A stretch of 64,000 nt of DNA, from the NCBI GenBank assembly GCA_026874595.1, contig CM049312.1, forward strand, positions 73,382,429 to 73,446,428, read 5' to 3'. This DNA comes from Sipunculus nudus. Lineage: Eukaryota; Annelida; Sipuncula; Golfingiida; Sipunculidae. Shown here piece by piece: positions 21,891 to 34,995 of this stretch. Position numbers and translations under genes: made by a program. Each line of letters begins with the position of its first letter. Position 1 is the first letter of the stretch. The notes beneath the pieces are model-generated. The model was given only the letters and a program-made list of their open reading frames with translations. It was not told where the DNA came from and made no database searches.

Positions 21891-24719
21891 CTGTAAGCCT
21901 GTAGCACCTTGCTGTTGAAAACTTCGGACAGGGTTGGGGACCGGATCAGATGTCATTATGTAGACTGGTTTTTCCGCAGGGTTAATTTTAGTGGGCAACA
22001 AGAGGACAGATCTTGGGAATATTAATGATCTAAATAATAAAACAAGGCATCTTTAAAAAAATAATAGTGGATTACTTTTGATTTTCAACTTTAAGGAATG
22101 TTAAGACTCTTGGTCATTTCAGAGACAGGACCAGCCTAGGATAATTATTCTGTGTAGGATAAATTTCGCTGATCAAGATCTGATCCTACACAAGGCTAAG
22201 GGCATATTATAATCATAGAATTTCGTAAATAAAGAAAATCATTTATTAAGATATTATAAGTTATTGATATGTCATGAAATAAAATCAATAATTACCAAAA
22301 ACACATTCATAAAATATTTAGAATAACATGCGTATGTTGTTTTTTTTTTTTTTTTTTTTTTTTTGTCGCGGAGTTTTTTTAAACGCATGCCATGCAATAT
22401 TGTCAGGATCAAATGAAACATTTGATATTATCTAGATAAACTGTGGGTTAAAATTTCATTTTCCTTTAAGATCTTAACTTAACCTGAAATGCAAGCCACT
22501 GTGGAATAAAAAAATAATATGAAAATGTTAAAATATGAGACAAAAAAAACTTCCCGTTTATGTTTGTACCAGCACATAAATACTAAAATAGGGCTACCAT
22601 GCAGCTTTTTATCGATTATTGATTCCACAGTTGTTCATGAAATCTGAAGTTTACAGTTTATTTAAAAAAAAATCCGTTTTTGTTACATTATACGTTTAAC
22701 CCGTCGTTGGAAAAAAATAAGGATATATATATATAGTGCCTGTTTTCGAGCGACATCATGAGTAGTTCTAACGATTAATATCCAGACCGGTTGATCGGCG
22801 AAATTCACAGCCCGGCATCTCTCAGGCTTCTGAAGGCTTCTGGGATTGCTAGATGAGCTGCACTGTGCATTCATATTAGAAGGCATACCATATGTTAACA
22901 TGTTACACCTTCTCATCTATACACACATGGAAGGGCGGGCCACCTACTTATATGTTTATACAGTGGCAGGTTTCATAGCGGGTGGACTACCTGCTGAATA
23001 TTTGTATGTGGTTGATGTATATAGAGCAAGATTATTCGTTGATGTATATAGAGAAAGATCATTGTCAGTGTTGACTGAACATTTTTTGATAAAAAAGAGC
23101 ATCTTGGTGGAAAAAAGTGCCCCCCCCCTTCCGACTCCGCTTTATACGTCATTCAAATTATTGTTTGTGTGCGATTAAGTTGTTAAATTGAAGGACCGGA
23201 CAGTGTATGACCATGCTCCATTATACACACGATAAAGTAATATAGCTAACAGTTTTAAATCTGGAGATTCAGAGATATACTCTCTGTTATTATATTATTC
23301 TGATTGAATTGTGGTTAACGTTTTTATCAGTGAATGTTTGACTTAATTACTGCGTAGTGTATCTGATTAGATGTGAATGGAGCGGACATGCTATCAAACC
23401 AGCGTATTAAAGCCAAAATATAAATACTTTACGACAAATCTTTGAAACCGATTTCGGCCCGCAAAATGTAGGATTATCCAAATGGCGCCTCCTGCAGCTC
23501 AAATTATATAGCAGTTGCATTATCAATATTCCAGCAAAATTTGGTGCTATTTGGTACAGAAAAGGCGTTGCAGTTTTTTTGTATATAGAGGTGCTCGGGG
23601 TCATTGGGTTAAAATGAAGAAAGGGACAGCAGGCAGAAATGCCCAAGTGAGGGGGGGGGGGGGGGGGGTTGCGACCTGTAACCCTGGTTCTTCAGGTGAA
23701 CTGAGCACATGATATGAAAATTAAATCTAAAGTACTGAATAAAGTACCATGATTACTGTGAACATTCTGTTATTGTGTGATAATTAGTGTTTTGTTAACA
23801 TTCTAACAAATCTCAAGCCTTAACTGATTTCAAATGTACATTACATCTAAGTTTAACGTAGATTTATTTAAAAATGAACTACATAAGTTTTGAACTTATA
23901 TTTCAATCCAAGAACACATTATAATCATATTAATTTTAACACATAATACGCACTACTGCAATATTTACATGTAAGGAGATATTAAATTGGACCACATGCA
24001 TGCAAACTGCTGAAAACTTAGCCTTCATTGCACTGGTTAAGTATCCTTTACAAACAAAACAAAAGAGTTCTGTAATCTGTGTGTTTTCAGTCGCAATATC
24101 ATATAACACACACAAAAAATATACATCAAGTACATACTGGGTTCCCTAAGTACCATGAATACGGAGGGTAAGACTTAAAATAAATCAACAGAGCTGTTCC
24201 AAACATTTGCGAAATATGCTCTCTGTACATTCCGGCCAGACACATATACTTGGGACATAATTTTACCTTCCTCCCCTCACTACAGTACACACCCACAGGA
24301 ATGAGAGTATAAATGCAGTCAGCACTCCTTTATAAGTACTTGTATACGTAGAATTAGATGGTGCCTATAGGCCTACAGCCATACAGGCCTACATATAAGC
24401 ATAAAATACAATAACATATGAAAAACTTACCTCTGTGTATACAGGCTTGCTCTGGGCTGATTCTAATGGTGATGCTGTCCAGGCTTCTTCGCGCCAAGAT
24501 GAGGACACATGGTGAAATAAAACACGTATCATCCTTGCGCCCTCTTCCAGTGGGTCAAGAAACCGTCACGATATGCCACAGAAAGGGTATTTGGGGAAAA
24601 ATGGGTATTCTTCTAACATTCCAACAGTAAACCAGTTTCATAGGGAGGAAATGGTATAGTGTGGGTAAAATGCCTTTGTGTTTACAGAATACCTATCTAA
24701 AATACCTTTTATTCAAACA
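21891..24719. other. Long gap with homopolymers, no gene supported
   Basis: It contains a T run at 22340-22364 and a G run at 23651-23668. Several ORFs of 60-110 codons lack motifs and splice context. A minus-strand open segment ending at a GTAAGT at 24424 was examined and not accepted. Confidence 0.5.
22340..22364. repeat. Poly(T) run
   Basis: A 25-base T homopolymer. It could be the tail of a minus-strand retroposed sequence, but no retroelement is recognised next to it. Confidence 0.85.
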
Positions 24720-25050
24720 GTGCCTGGGCCCAGAGCTTATTTTTAACATATTGGTACCATCCAAGGTGGCAAAACTTAAATTGGTTTTTCTTAAAGGTCT
24801 GTACGTATAGATTATATTTAAGTATGATACCTGATACAGAGTGGTAGCTTAGGCTTAGTTATCCGCTACTGAAAATAATGGTCCAGATGAAAATTTAACC
24901 TTTGAGCTGCATCGCCTTTTCCACAGTATATAGTTAATAACTTCACGAATACAAAATATATCATAATAACTTTGATCTTAGTAGATAGCTAAGACCCAGG
25001 GCTTCCTGAAAGTGTGTCAAATATGGCAGTTATGTACATTTATCATCAAT

Positions 25051-25105
<55 letters not shown>

Positions 25106-25640
25106 ACCTCATAAAATTTGCTGAAAATTTGATATTTTTAATCATTTATTCAAAGATTGCAGGAACTTATGACATTTTTGCTATTGTCTTTTATTATTTG
25201 ATTTAATTTTAGGTACTAGCTTGGCTTTCCTTGTCTTTTGTAATATTTTTGGACATTCAGGCTAACACTTAAATGAAGTATGAGTGATCCTGTATGAAAA
25301 GTTAACCTTTGAGCTACATTGACTTTTCCACAGTATTTAGTTAATAACGTCATGAATACAAAGGATACCATAACAAATTTGGTCTTAGTAGATAGCTAAT
25401 ACCCAGGGCTTTCTGTGAGTGTGTCCAATTTAGCAGTTATATACATTTATCATCAGTGGCAGATATAAATATTTACCCCTACCCCTTAAACTTTGCTGAA
25501 AATTCAATACTTTTATTAATTTAACTAATTATTGCAAGAACTTACCACATTTTCGCTATTTTCTTTCATTTTTTGATACCAGCTTTGTTTACTTAGTCTC
25601 TGTTTATTTTTTTTAATTTGTGTTGAGTTTGTGAGAGTTG
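24720..25640 (+). repeat. Left arm of a 4.9-kb inverted repeat (two tandem subunits)
   Basis: Each subunit holds 'GAGCTGCATCGCCTTTTCCA', 'CTTAGTAGATAGCTAA', 'CCCAGGGCTT', 'CATTTATCATCA' and 'TTTACCCCTACC' blocks, at ~24900-25130 and ~25310-25500. The first subunit carries a (TA)n expansion at 25054-25097. The reverse complement of the whole order is at 28795-29610. Confidence 0.75.
25054..25097. repeat. (TA)n microsatellite
   Basis: An unbroken TA tract within the first subunit of the inverted-repeat arm. The three other subunits have no expansion at this point. Confidence 0.95.
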
Positions 25641-26032
25641 GACGTAGTGGTCCATCCAAGGTTTAATGGTAAGAGTGTGTCACACAGCTGTGCTTTTGTC
25701 ACAAACGACTTCGTCTATGGGGATTCCTCGATGTTATGCAATGTGGTCGTTACACACCCAGGAGCCGCAGGTGAGGTAGACACAAGGCATAGGTGACCAC
25801 AGGATACAAAATAACATGCTACCACCTTGTCATGTAGTCCCAAATACTTTTAACATATGACAACATAAAGAAAGCCTAGACCTAATGCGAACCTGTGAAA
25901 TGGGATATACATCAGGTATAATGCTTACTTGATAATATGCATGGCCATTTTGAACCTGAAAAAAAGGTTTAAAAAAAAGGTTTAAAAAAAAAAACAAAAA
26001 TTAACTCCTGAAATACTGGCTTTGATGTATAT

Positions 26033-26504
26033 GCAACACAAAAATATTGCATGTGGTGCTACCAGTCTTGTGTATGAGGTATCCACTGAGGATGTATAGT
26101 GATGCCAAATTCCAGGCAGTTACTTCAAACCACTTCCGGGCTTGGTGCACAGATGCATGGAACAACAACAACAAAACTGCATGTGGCATATAAGTCTTGT
26201 ATACGACGAAGCTATCCGAGATGTATAAATATGCCCATTTTCACGCATATATTAATCAAATCCCTCCTGTGAATAAGTAGGGACATTTAATGTGCCAAAA
26301 TTATTGCTGGTTGGGCCATCAGTCTTGTATATGACGAAGCTATCAGAGGTGTACAAATACCAACTTAGCCATGAAAATACAAAAAAAACGCACAATTTCA
26401 GGGTGATATATTACAAATCCTGAGAAATGAGCATTTACATATACTTTGCAAAATCATTGTAGGTTGCGACACAAGTCTTCTGTACAAGAAAGCCAATACA
26501 TGTA
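26033..26504. repeat. Degenerate tandem array, left half
   Basis: Units of ~150 bp share 'CAGTCTTGTATA(T/C)GACGAAGCTAT' and 'GATGTATAAAT'. Related sequence resumes at 27531-27620 after the inserted element, so the array was split. Confidence 0.55.
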
Positions 26505-27530
26505 CAGTGGAACCTCTTCTAGTTTTCACCTCTATAAAGTGGGCAGTTTAAGGTAGTCCCGTATTTTCTTCTCTTTTTTATGTTAAGCTAATGTTGGCAC
26601 TATATATTCTGTAAAGTGGGCAGTTTTCGAGAGTTAATGTGGGCACTTCACGGATTTGCAAAGTTGAACTCATTATAGCAACTTTGTAAGCCTTCTTTAT
26701 TGTGCTTTTAACGTTATAAAGATAATCAATTATTTATTAAAAGTTAGCGGTGTTCCAAGAGTGGAAGGAAGCCCTGCTCATTCACCCAGTAAATACTCTG
26801 TGATGAGGTGACACAGCTAAATGCTCCTTTGGCCCATCACTGGTAGTCAGAATACATGGGCACTTGACTAGGGCAGTGTTTATTTAACTGTTGTTACACA
26901 TAAGGATTCATACTGTTCAAATGTTGTTCAACCTGGACTCTCTATTAGCAAATGCAAAGCTACAACGTGCAGTTTGCTCCAAACAATCTACAATCACAGA
27001 CTTTTCCACCAAGAAATAATAATTGTGACAATTTAACATATTCATTCAAAGTGTATCAAAGAATATATTATTAAGAATTATTACTTCCCATGCTAATGCT
27101 AAATACCACATGCGGCTTTGCCATTTTATGCTTAAAAATCTAAAAAATCAATATTATATATTGTACATTTATATAAATATATACGAGTTCATCTATCATA
27201 TAGACCATCTGCACACAGCTTCCTTTAATTGTGCTGATTTTTTCCCATACTTTTATGTAATAAAATACATATTTTCTAACAAATGTCTTGCGAATTAAAA
27301 TAAAATGTCACGGAAAAACTTATCATTAAATTAAGAGGGATGATACATTGAATTAGTTAATTTTGTTGTTTCAAAACATGAGTAATTATAGCAATATATC
27401 ATCCTAGGGAAAGAGCACATATAGAGCACACTTTATATGTGCTGGCCATTACCTTCATATAGTGGGCACCTCTATAAAGTGGGCACTTTGGTCAAGTCCC
27501 AAGGGTGCCCACATTATAGAGGTTCGACTG
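26505..27530. mobile_element. Pogo/Tigger-like non-autonomous element
   Basis: The ends CAGTGGAACCTCT and AGAGGTTCGACTG are inverted. Inside both ends lies CCTCTATAAAGTGGGCA or its inverse, repeated. A TA precedes the left end, but the right flank reads TC, so the expected TA duplication is mutated or the border is off by a few bases. No transposase ORF exists in the 1.0-kb body. Confidence 0.6.
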
Positions 27531-27620
27531 TCGATGGACAGGCCAAATTTCAGGTAGATCCGTCAAACATCTCTCGAGTAAGGTGCACTGGGTAGACCAA
27601 GTTCACCGAAGGAAGGCAGT

Positions 27621-28794
27621 TGACAACAAAGTCAAGCAAAGTGCCACGTGCAACTGTTAGTGAACTCTTGACCTGTACCTAGCCTTCGCTGACGTTACTC
27701 TTGACTTGTTGCCTAAACCGATACAGTTAGCCGTCTGGCAAAACTATAAATAGACACAAACTGAAACTTGGCCTGCTGGAAAATCTTAAATAGTTGGCAT
27801 TCTGCCAAGCTATTTATAGATACAAAATCATGGCCTGTTGCTAAATCTGTCTATACATACTGAAAGACTTTGACTACAATGCTTTTTTAAGCTGACATAT
27901 TCATCAGATTTTAAAAAATCAAAATGTTTAGAATAATAATAGAAGCCTATTGAAAGCTAAATCAGAATACAGATATATTTTATTTGTGGATTTATCTCAA
28001 CCATAGGTTGAACATAAACAATTATTTATGTTGCCTGTACAACTTGTTACAGTCTGTTAATAAAATAAGTCTATTAGGTTTTTTCTCACAGTCCTTCCAC
28101 TGTTAAAGGTTCAATAATTCAGACAAAATCATTTATGTAAGCTTGAACAGGCCAACTAAAAATAATGTTTTGCTATGAGTTTAAAACAACTGTTTTTCAG
28201 CAAAGACTATTTTATCCCCTCAATCTTGTGGATGAGTAGGCCTATATCAGACTAACTTCAGCTTTCTATGACTCAACAAGTCAATAAACCAGACCTATTC
28301 TTATGCAAATGAGAGACCCCTGCAATAAGAGAACTTTTTACAAGAATTTAAGCATTCGGCAGACAGTTTAATTACAAAACATGTTTAAAGAAGTGACTGA
28401 AAGGGGCTAAAATTAAAGTTTTTACCCGTAAAAAAGCTTAATATGGGTGGCGCCATAATAACCTCAATTTTATAAATGACCCATGTGACCAACATTTGCA
28501 TTAAATCTGGTGTTAATAGCTCCTGTAATCTTAGTATGCTTATTTGGCTAAATGAAGAAGTTTACCTTTCTATAACTTCAAATAATTTCAATCCGATAAC
28601 ATTTGATATCTGACTGATTCTTTAAAAATCTGCGCTGCTAGCTCTGATGATTTGGGAGGTGGCATAGGTTAACATACGGTGGATGCCAGTTGGAAGACCC
28701 CGCACCATCGCATGAGCTCACAGGTTGACTATAAATTGGGCCGGTTTCCTCTAAATCTCCCAAAAATATAAAAGAAATACGTTCAGCGCACTCC
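27621..28794. other. AT-rich gap between inverted-repeat arms
   Basis: No gene, splice-bounded exon or paired ends are recognised. Confidence 0.5.
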
Positions 28795-29610
28795 CATGCA
28801 AACTATCATACACTTAAAAACAACAATAAAACAAGCATGGTGTTCCGTATAAGTAGCTGACAGTAAAAATATAGAATTTTCAACAGTTTTAAGGGGTAAG
28901 GTAAATATTAATATCTGCCATTGATGATAAATGTATATGACTGCCACATTTGACACACTCTCAGTAAGCCCTGGGTCTAAGCTATCTACTAAGACCAAAT
29001 ATGTTATGATATCTTTTGTATTCATGAAGTTATTAACCAAATACTCTGGAAAAGTCGATGCAGCTCGAAGGTTAACTGTAATGTAGGGTCAATCATACAT
29101 CATTAAAGTGTTGGCCTGAATGTCCAAAAATATTACAAATGACAAGGAAAACAAAGCTGGTACCTAAGAACAAATCACAGAATAAATAACTATGGCGAAA
29201 CTTTCATCAGTTCCTGAAATCTTAAAATAAATGTACAAAACTACCAATTTTTCAGCAAATTTTATGGGATAGGGGTAAATATTAGTAACTGCCACTGATG
29301 ACAATTGTAAATAACTGCCAAATTTGAGAATCTGCCAGAAAGCCCTGCGTCTTAGCTATCTGTTGAGACCATATTTGTTGTGATATCTTTTGTGTTCTTG
29401 AAATTATTAAATATTTCTGTGGAACAGGCGATGCAGCTCAAAGTTTAAATTTTCATTGTGATCATTATACATTCAATAACGGATAACTAAGACTAAGCTA
29501 CCACTCTGGTTCAGTTTCAAACTAAAATATCATCTACAGGCATAGACCTGCTTATGTTTGCCACCCTGGGTGGTACCAATATCTGCTCTGGCCCATGGAC
29601 TATAATGCTT
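28795..29610 (-). repeat. Right arm of the 4.9-kb inverted repeat
   Basis: The reverse complement of 24720-25640 includes both subunits and the distal 'TTGGTACCACCC...GGTGGCAAA' block (29555-29580 here, 24750-24780 on the left). Similarity is high but imperfect, so the duplication is old. Confidence 0.75.
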
Positions 29611-29876
29611 CATTTCCCCGCCCTCTTATATCATTATCACATTTAATCCCTTCGGGTCGTCAAAACTACGGTAAACAAAGCTCCGAATGCTTCTCATGTT
29701 ATGTTTGCTATACCACATGCTTTTAACCAAACTTCATAAAAAATTCAAGGTAATCTAGTTTCAATTTCCATCCTCGACCATTCCTTTCCGGCCCTCGTAG
29801 ATTCAGGTGCTGCCGTTTCTTGTATTAACAATGCTACGCTTGTCGATGCGGGCTTAGATAAACTGTACTCAATTAA

Positions 29877-30142
29877 TCCTTTACTGTTTACAAGCCACTA
29901 AAGAGCACTCTAAATCAGCGATTAGAATGCCATGATATGTATAGATTCTTTCAGGACAAAAATATTGCATATTATTTCTAAGTTTCAATGATTTTCAATT
30001 ATCTTCAGCAAACCCTCTTAGTGGGAACTGTTGAAAATTTGACAAAGATACTAAAAAAGCTTGAAAAGATATGGCTGTAAGTGTAAATATAAATAGTGTC
30101 AGCATTTGTCGGAAATCTAAAATAAATGTAAACAGTAAAGGG
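29877..30142. mobile_element. piggyBac-type MITE (TTAA target) inside the Gypsy protease
   Basis: Inverted ends YCCTTTACTGTTTACA are flanked on both sides by TTAA (29873-29876 and 30143-30146), the hallmark target duplication of piggyBac transposons. At 266 bp it has no ORF. Deleting it with one TTAA leaves the protease frame open across the junction. Confidence 0.92.
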
Positions 30143-30146
30143 TTAA

Positions 30147-30738
30147 ACCAGCCTCAATCCCGCATGTTACTGGGGTAGGTAAGGTCAGGGTACCTGTGGT
30201 CGGAATGGTCACGATACCAATTACATTCGATTACTATACGGTTCAACAGCAATTTTTTTATGTCCTACATCGCATGAACACGCAACTAATTATGGGCCTT
30301 GATTTCCTCACAGCTCAAGAAGCTACTATTGATTTCAAGGCTAAATTACTCCGCCTTCAAAAGGGGCACCATGAGGTAAGTATGGTTCATTCCACCCCAA
30401 TCAAAGCCGAAATTCTACGGTTGAAAACGGATGTTTGCTTGTCTCCCCTTTCAGAGACAATAGTTCCCCTTCAATCTAACAACCATTTTCCGGAACCTAC
30501 TGTTGGCCAGGTTGTCCCTACAGCCTCTTTATCACGTTGTAGACAACTGGCCGCAACATTTAGTGTCAATACATTACACGGAAACTATACGATGTGCACA
30601 ATTCTGAATCCACGTGCCACCATGAAACCGGGTTATCCTGTTGCCCTGTTTTACCCTAGCAGCGACCCCCAGGATATAGCAATATTAGAGGCCTTGTCGG
30701 ACATCTCCGTTTCCAAAGTTAGTTCCAGTTCACCTTAG
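30147..30738 (+). pseudogene. Gypsy protease C-terminus and linker
   Basis: It is open from just after the MITE to a TAG at 30736. It carries GLDFLTAQEATIDF, the conserved end of retropepsin, followed by a Ser/Thr-rich linker. Beyond 30738 the frame is broken by several stops before the RT motif. No separate start codon is expected because this was part of a polyprotein. Confidence 0.75.
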
Positions 30739-31548
30739 TCTGCCCAAGACTACGTTCAAATTGCTAAGGACTTGGGGTTCTGTTTAGATAACAGTAGTTT
30801 GTCTGCCACTGAAAAACACGGTTTCCTTGCATTATTTGACAAACCTACAGGAATTAGGCTGTACCTAGTTAATTGAACACGAAATTGACACAGGTAACGC
30901 TGCGCCCATTCGACAGGCTCCATATCGGGTAAACCCTTAAAAGAAAGCCGAAATTGTAAAACAGGTTAACAGGCATTATTGAACCATCACATGGCCTTTG
31001 GCAGGCCCCTGTTGTCCTCATTCGTAAATCTGACAATATCTGGCATTTTGTTTAGACTATAGGAAGCTGAACAATGTTACATGCCAAATCAATCATGCAA
31101 ATTTTTTTTTTGTTAAAACATTTTATTCACATCAAATTACATATTAGACCAACATACATATACGTGAAACATAAACATGATGATAACAGAGACATACATG
31201 AACATAAAATATAGTCTTATTCAAAATTACAAACAAATACATAGTCTAAATGTTTGTTCAAATATTCAAAATAATTCTACCAAATTTTTCCACTTTTTAT
31301 TATGCACGGAGATTGTTCCTTTCCTTCTGGCTACATATTATTCAATTCTTTCCGTGTCTTTTAGTACATTAAAAATCCTGCAAAATTAAGAACCATACTT
31401 TCGTCTATATTAATAAAAACATAATATTTATATAATAAGATTACTTGATTCATAAGCAAGTTTTCAGTTTTTATTGGTGTGATTCCCAATAAAATATTTT
31501 CTTTAGAAACATTCGGTAATTCCACATGACAGCGGAGTTTATCCTTGA

Positions 31549-31950
31549 TTAACATATAATTTTTTTTGTCTCGAAACATGAAACAAATAAATGGTCTAGT
31601 GTTTCGGTTCCTTCAAAACAGTAGCTACACCTAGGAGATTCCCAAATTGACCAACGATAAAAAAGTTGCTTTGTTGGTAGAATATTGTGCAAGATTTTGT
31701 ACTGGAAACCCCTTAGTTTTGTACTTAATGTTGTCCTGTACATTAGTGTATATATGTTTTCCCAATTTAATAAAGCATCTGGAAGTACCGATTCAAACAT
31801 TCTTCGACTGGTCGGTTCCTTAGTTTTCATATTTAATATATTAGCGTATATCCTACTTGCATTTGTACTGTGAATACTATTTTGTAATGCTTCGAAGGTC
31901 TTTTCGCCATAATCCCTCGACCACTGAGAGCTCTTAGTATTGAGCGCCAT
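31549..31950 (-). pseudogene. LINE ORF2 C-terminal region with CCHC-like motif
   Basis: Contains FQYKILHNILPTKQLFYRW followed by C-S-Y-C ... LDHLFVSC, the usual C-terminal zinc-binding segment of L1-type ORF2 (C..C ... H....C). Its downstream part shifts frame into 31579-31361. Confidence 0.8.
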
Positions 31951-32819
31951 TCATAAGGAATGGTCCTCCATACAGCATGTCAAGACATAAAACAACTGAA
32001 TGGCAAGCTCGTGTTATCCCATTTTTTCAGTGAACCTGTACTATCAATAAGATCCATGATAGTATTAAAACCCTGACTGGCCATAATCCTAATGTATAAC
32101 GAGGAATTATCTACTTGTATATATTTATTGTTTCAAAGAGGTTGATGCAAAATCCTATCTATATCTTCGGGTTTATCGGTTGAATAATCTGCCCAGTTCA
32201 ATAAACACCCTTTGTAGAAGGGAGGCAATTTTAAAGGTATACGACCTTTATCAAAATTATATCCCACTTGTTCAAAACCACCAATATCCTTCATAATTAT
32301 TTCAGCAATTACTTTCCATGGAGCATGAGTATATTCTTTTTTAATTTATATATCCATGTAATACGCTGGGCCTGAATTTTAAGTCGTACATCAGGGTATT
32401 TAATTCCAACATGTTCCTTTACATTTATAAGAACACTATGTTTAATTTTAGGTTTTCTTCCGTTCCAAAGGAAATTATTTAATTCATTCTGAATTATTTT
32501 ACAAACTCTTCAGTGGGCGATAATACATTACATACATACATAAATTTTGGTAGTGCTAAAGATTCAATAATCGTATTTCTCCCAAACAAAGACAAATTTC
32601 TAAATTTCCATAGTCTTAGACAGTTCTTTAACTTCCATGCTCCTCTGTCAAAATTTAATTCGTATGACAGTCTCTCACTGTATCTTATATCTTCAGTGCT
32701 TCAGTGGTTAAGTTCACATTTTTATAAAGGCCAGTCTCAATACACCTTTTCCTTTCTGATCCTATATATGCTACTACCGATTTTTGCTGACTGAGAGAGA
32801 GCGAAGAAAATTAATAAAA

Positions 32820-33516
32820 TTCGTTGAATATAGTAATTAATCTGTCCATGGATTTATGATCTTGTAGGAAAAAAGTTGCATAGTCTGCAAATAATGCACA
32901 TTTTATTTCATTACCATGAATAGTTATACCTCTAATGTTATGATCATCTCTGACTAATTGTGCCTATATCTCAATAACTAAGATGAATGTATATGCCTCT
33001 ACACACTGGGAAATAGCCCGTGGAGTACCCGTTATTCATAACCCAACTTTCCTGGTCAGTATTAAATAATTTAACCCATTTTACAAATGATTCAGGGAAA
33101 CCATATCTTCGGAGTACTGCAAATATTAAAATATGATCCAAAGAATCGAATGCAGCCTCGTAGTCTGCTGCGAATATAATCCCCGGTAGGTCATAACATT
33201 TAGTATAATATAAAATATCGGAAATCAGTCTAATAGGTTCGCTAATATACCTTCCCCTTACGAAGGCATATTGATCTCTGCCTATAATCTGTGATAACAG
33301 GTGTTGGAGTCTTGCTGATAAAATTTTACTAAGAATCTTAGTATCCACATTAATTAGACTAATAGGTCTCCAGTTTTTCACATACCTGTTATCTTTCTCG
33401 TCTTTTTCAATCAAAGTAATGACGGCCTGTCTCTGACTAACCGAAAGGGTTCCTAATTCATAACATTTATTAAAGCAATCCGCAAGGTCTTCACTAAGGT
33501 CGTCAAAAAGGAGCAA
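32820..33516 (-). pseudogene. LINE reverse transcriptase domain, damaged
   Basis: Starts in the fingers, with KNWRPISLINVDTKILSKIL and GRDQYAFVRGR. The palm motif A follows (IIFAADYEAAFDSLDH) and motif B breaks off after a Cys-Arg-Gly near 33000. A deletion and frameshift follow. Motif C then reads LFADYATFFL (32870-32900), where the second catalytic aspartate of FADD is Tyr (TAT). The enzyme would be inactive even with the frame restored. Confidence 0.88.
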
Positions 33517-33634
33517 TAAAACTCCTTCGACAACCCATCATTTCCGGGCGTTTTATTGTTGGACATTTGTTTTAAAACTTTTTTTATTTCCCCTTTTGTT
33601 ATAGAATCACCTAGTGAAGCAAGGTGTTCGGTAT

Positions 33635-34168
33635 TTATGCGCTTAACTCTATTTTATTTAGAAATTTTTTACAATCATTTTCTGTCGTTTTTAACTTACG
33701 TGTAAACTTTTTGGAATATTTTTTTTTTATTTCGGATAAAATACTTCCTGTGTCAGTTAATTGTGCGCCAGATGCATTGATCAATTTTCTAACAGAGCTC
33801 TTCGTCTTTTTCTGCTTTTTTAAACTTAAGAAATATTTGCTGTTTCTCTCTCCTTGCAATTGTACTCTTGATCGAATAATAATACTGTCTGTTATATTTT
33901 CGTAATATTTTTCGAAATTACTCTTTGTTTGTTCATATTCTACCAAATTACTCGGTCTAAGGCTTCGCTCTAATGTTTTTAACTTACTTTCTAATTCATG
34001 AAATTCTTTCTTAAATTTTCTGGCCTTTTCCTTAGAAAAATTTATATAAAATTCGCGAATTTTAAATTTTAAAAATTCCCATTTATCTATTACATAATTA
34101 TTTGAACTCTCAGTACTGAAAATATTTTTCCAAATTTTAATATTCTCTTTTAACTTTTGAATATACAC
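33635..34168 (-). pseudogene. LINE ORF2 linker between endonuclease and RT
   Basis: A highly charged Lys/Glu-rich segment with Y.F.LKKQKKTKSSVRKL near its end, as in the Z-like region of L1 ORF2. It is out of frame with the endonuclease segment, which stops at 34192. Confidence 0.8.
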
Positions 34169-34191
34169 ATGGTCTTCGAGTAAAGAATTAT

Positions 34192-34995
34192 TCAGTTTCC
34201 AATATGTAGGGCCCTAGGCTCCCCCTTGCTAGTATCAAATAACATTGAAATAATAAAATGATCAGTCTCTACAGCTGGGTCAATATCCGTTTTAATTACC
34301 ATACTTTGAGCATTGAGAGACACTAAAAAGAAGTCAAGCCGTCTTTGAACAAGTGGGTTTAAGGACCTCCATGTAAACATCCTTTTACGAGGATTACGTA
34401 GGCGCCAGATATCACCTAATTCAAATTCACTAATTATATCTTCAATTTCTCCAACAGATCTACCCTTGAGGCGACGGCTGTCGTTTATATCTAAGTCTGC
34501 CAAAGACAATGCACAGTTATAGTCCCCTCCCCATATGATTGGAATTTGTTCATACTCAAATTTGTCCCTTAATGTGCGTAACTTCAGCTTTACATCTTTA
34601 AAATAGTACACCTGTTCTTGTTGCGTGTTTGGGGCATAAACATTTAATAAAATAAATGGGCTTCCCTGAATCAAACTGTGTATTATAATTAGACGCCCTT
34701 TTTCATCTGTTACTACATCAAGAGCTTCAAATTCTGAATTATTACCAATTAAAATTATTACTCCACAACTCATATTAGTGTAATTTGAGTAAAATGAATC
34801 CCCTCTCCGTTGCTGTTTCCAGTACTTCTCAAAATCGCTGGTGCAGTGTGATTCTTGAATGAAATGTATACTTTTACCTCCGTTATGTTTTATAAACCAA
34901 TTAAATATTTTCCTTCGCTTCCTATAGTAACGAATTCCACGTACGTTTAGTGACTTCACTGAAAAATATAATTCTTCACTCTTAGTGTCACTCAT
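34192..34995 (-). pseudogene. LINE apurinic-like endonuclease domain
   Basis: A 267-codon open segment starting SVKSLNVRGI. It shows the EEP/APE endonuclease motifs in order: SLNVRG (N), FIQESHC (E of the Q-E-T/S-H motif), LNVYAPN, WGGDYNC (GGDFN-like, D and N), RRLDFFLV (R-I/L-D-Y/F) and ETDHF (S-D-H equivalent). In LINEs this domain nicks the target DNA. All catalytic positions look present. Confidence 0.9.

Noticed and set aside
24424-24550. Minus-strand open segment ending at a GTAAGT, possibly an exon
   Set aside because: About 38 codons of plausible sequence precede a good donor, but no AG acceptor with a pyrimidine tract is found before an in-frame stop, and no neighbouring exon was found.
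25640-25790. Possible tRNA-derived SINE head
   Set aside because: A box-A-like and a weak box-B-like string exist, but the spacing and cloverleaf do not work and no tail was found.
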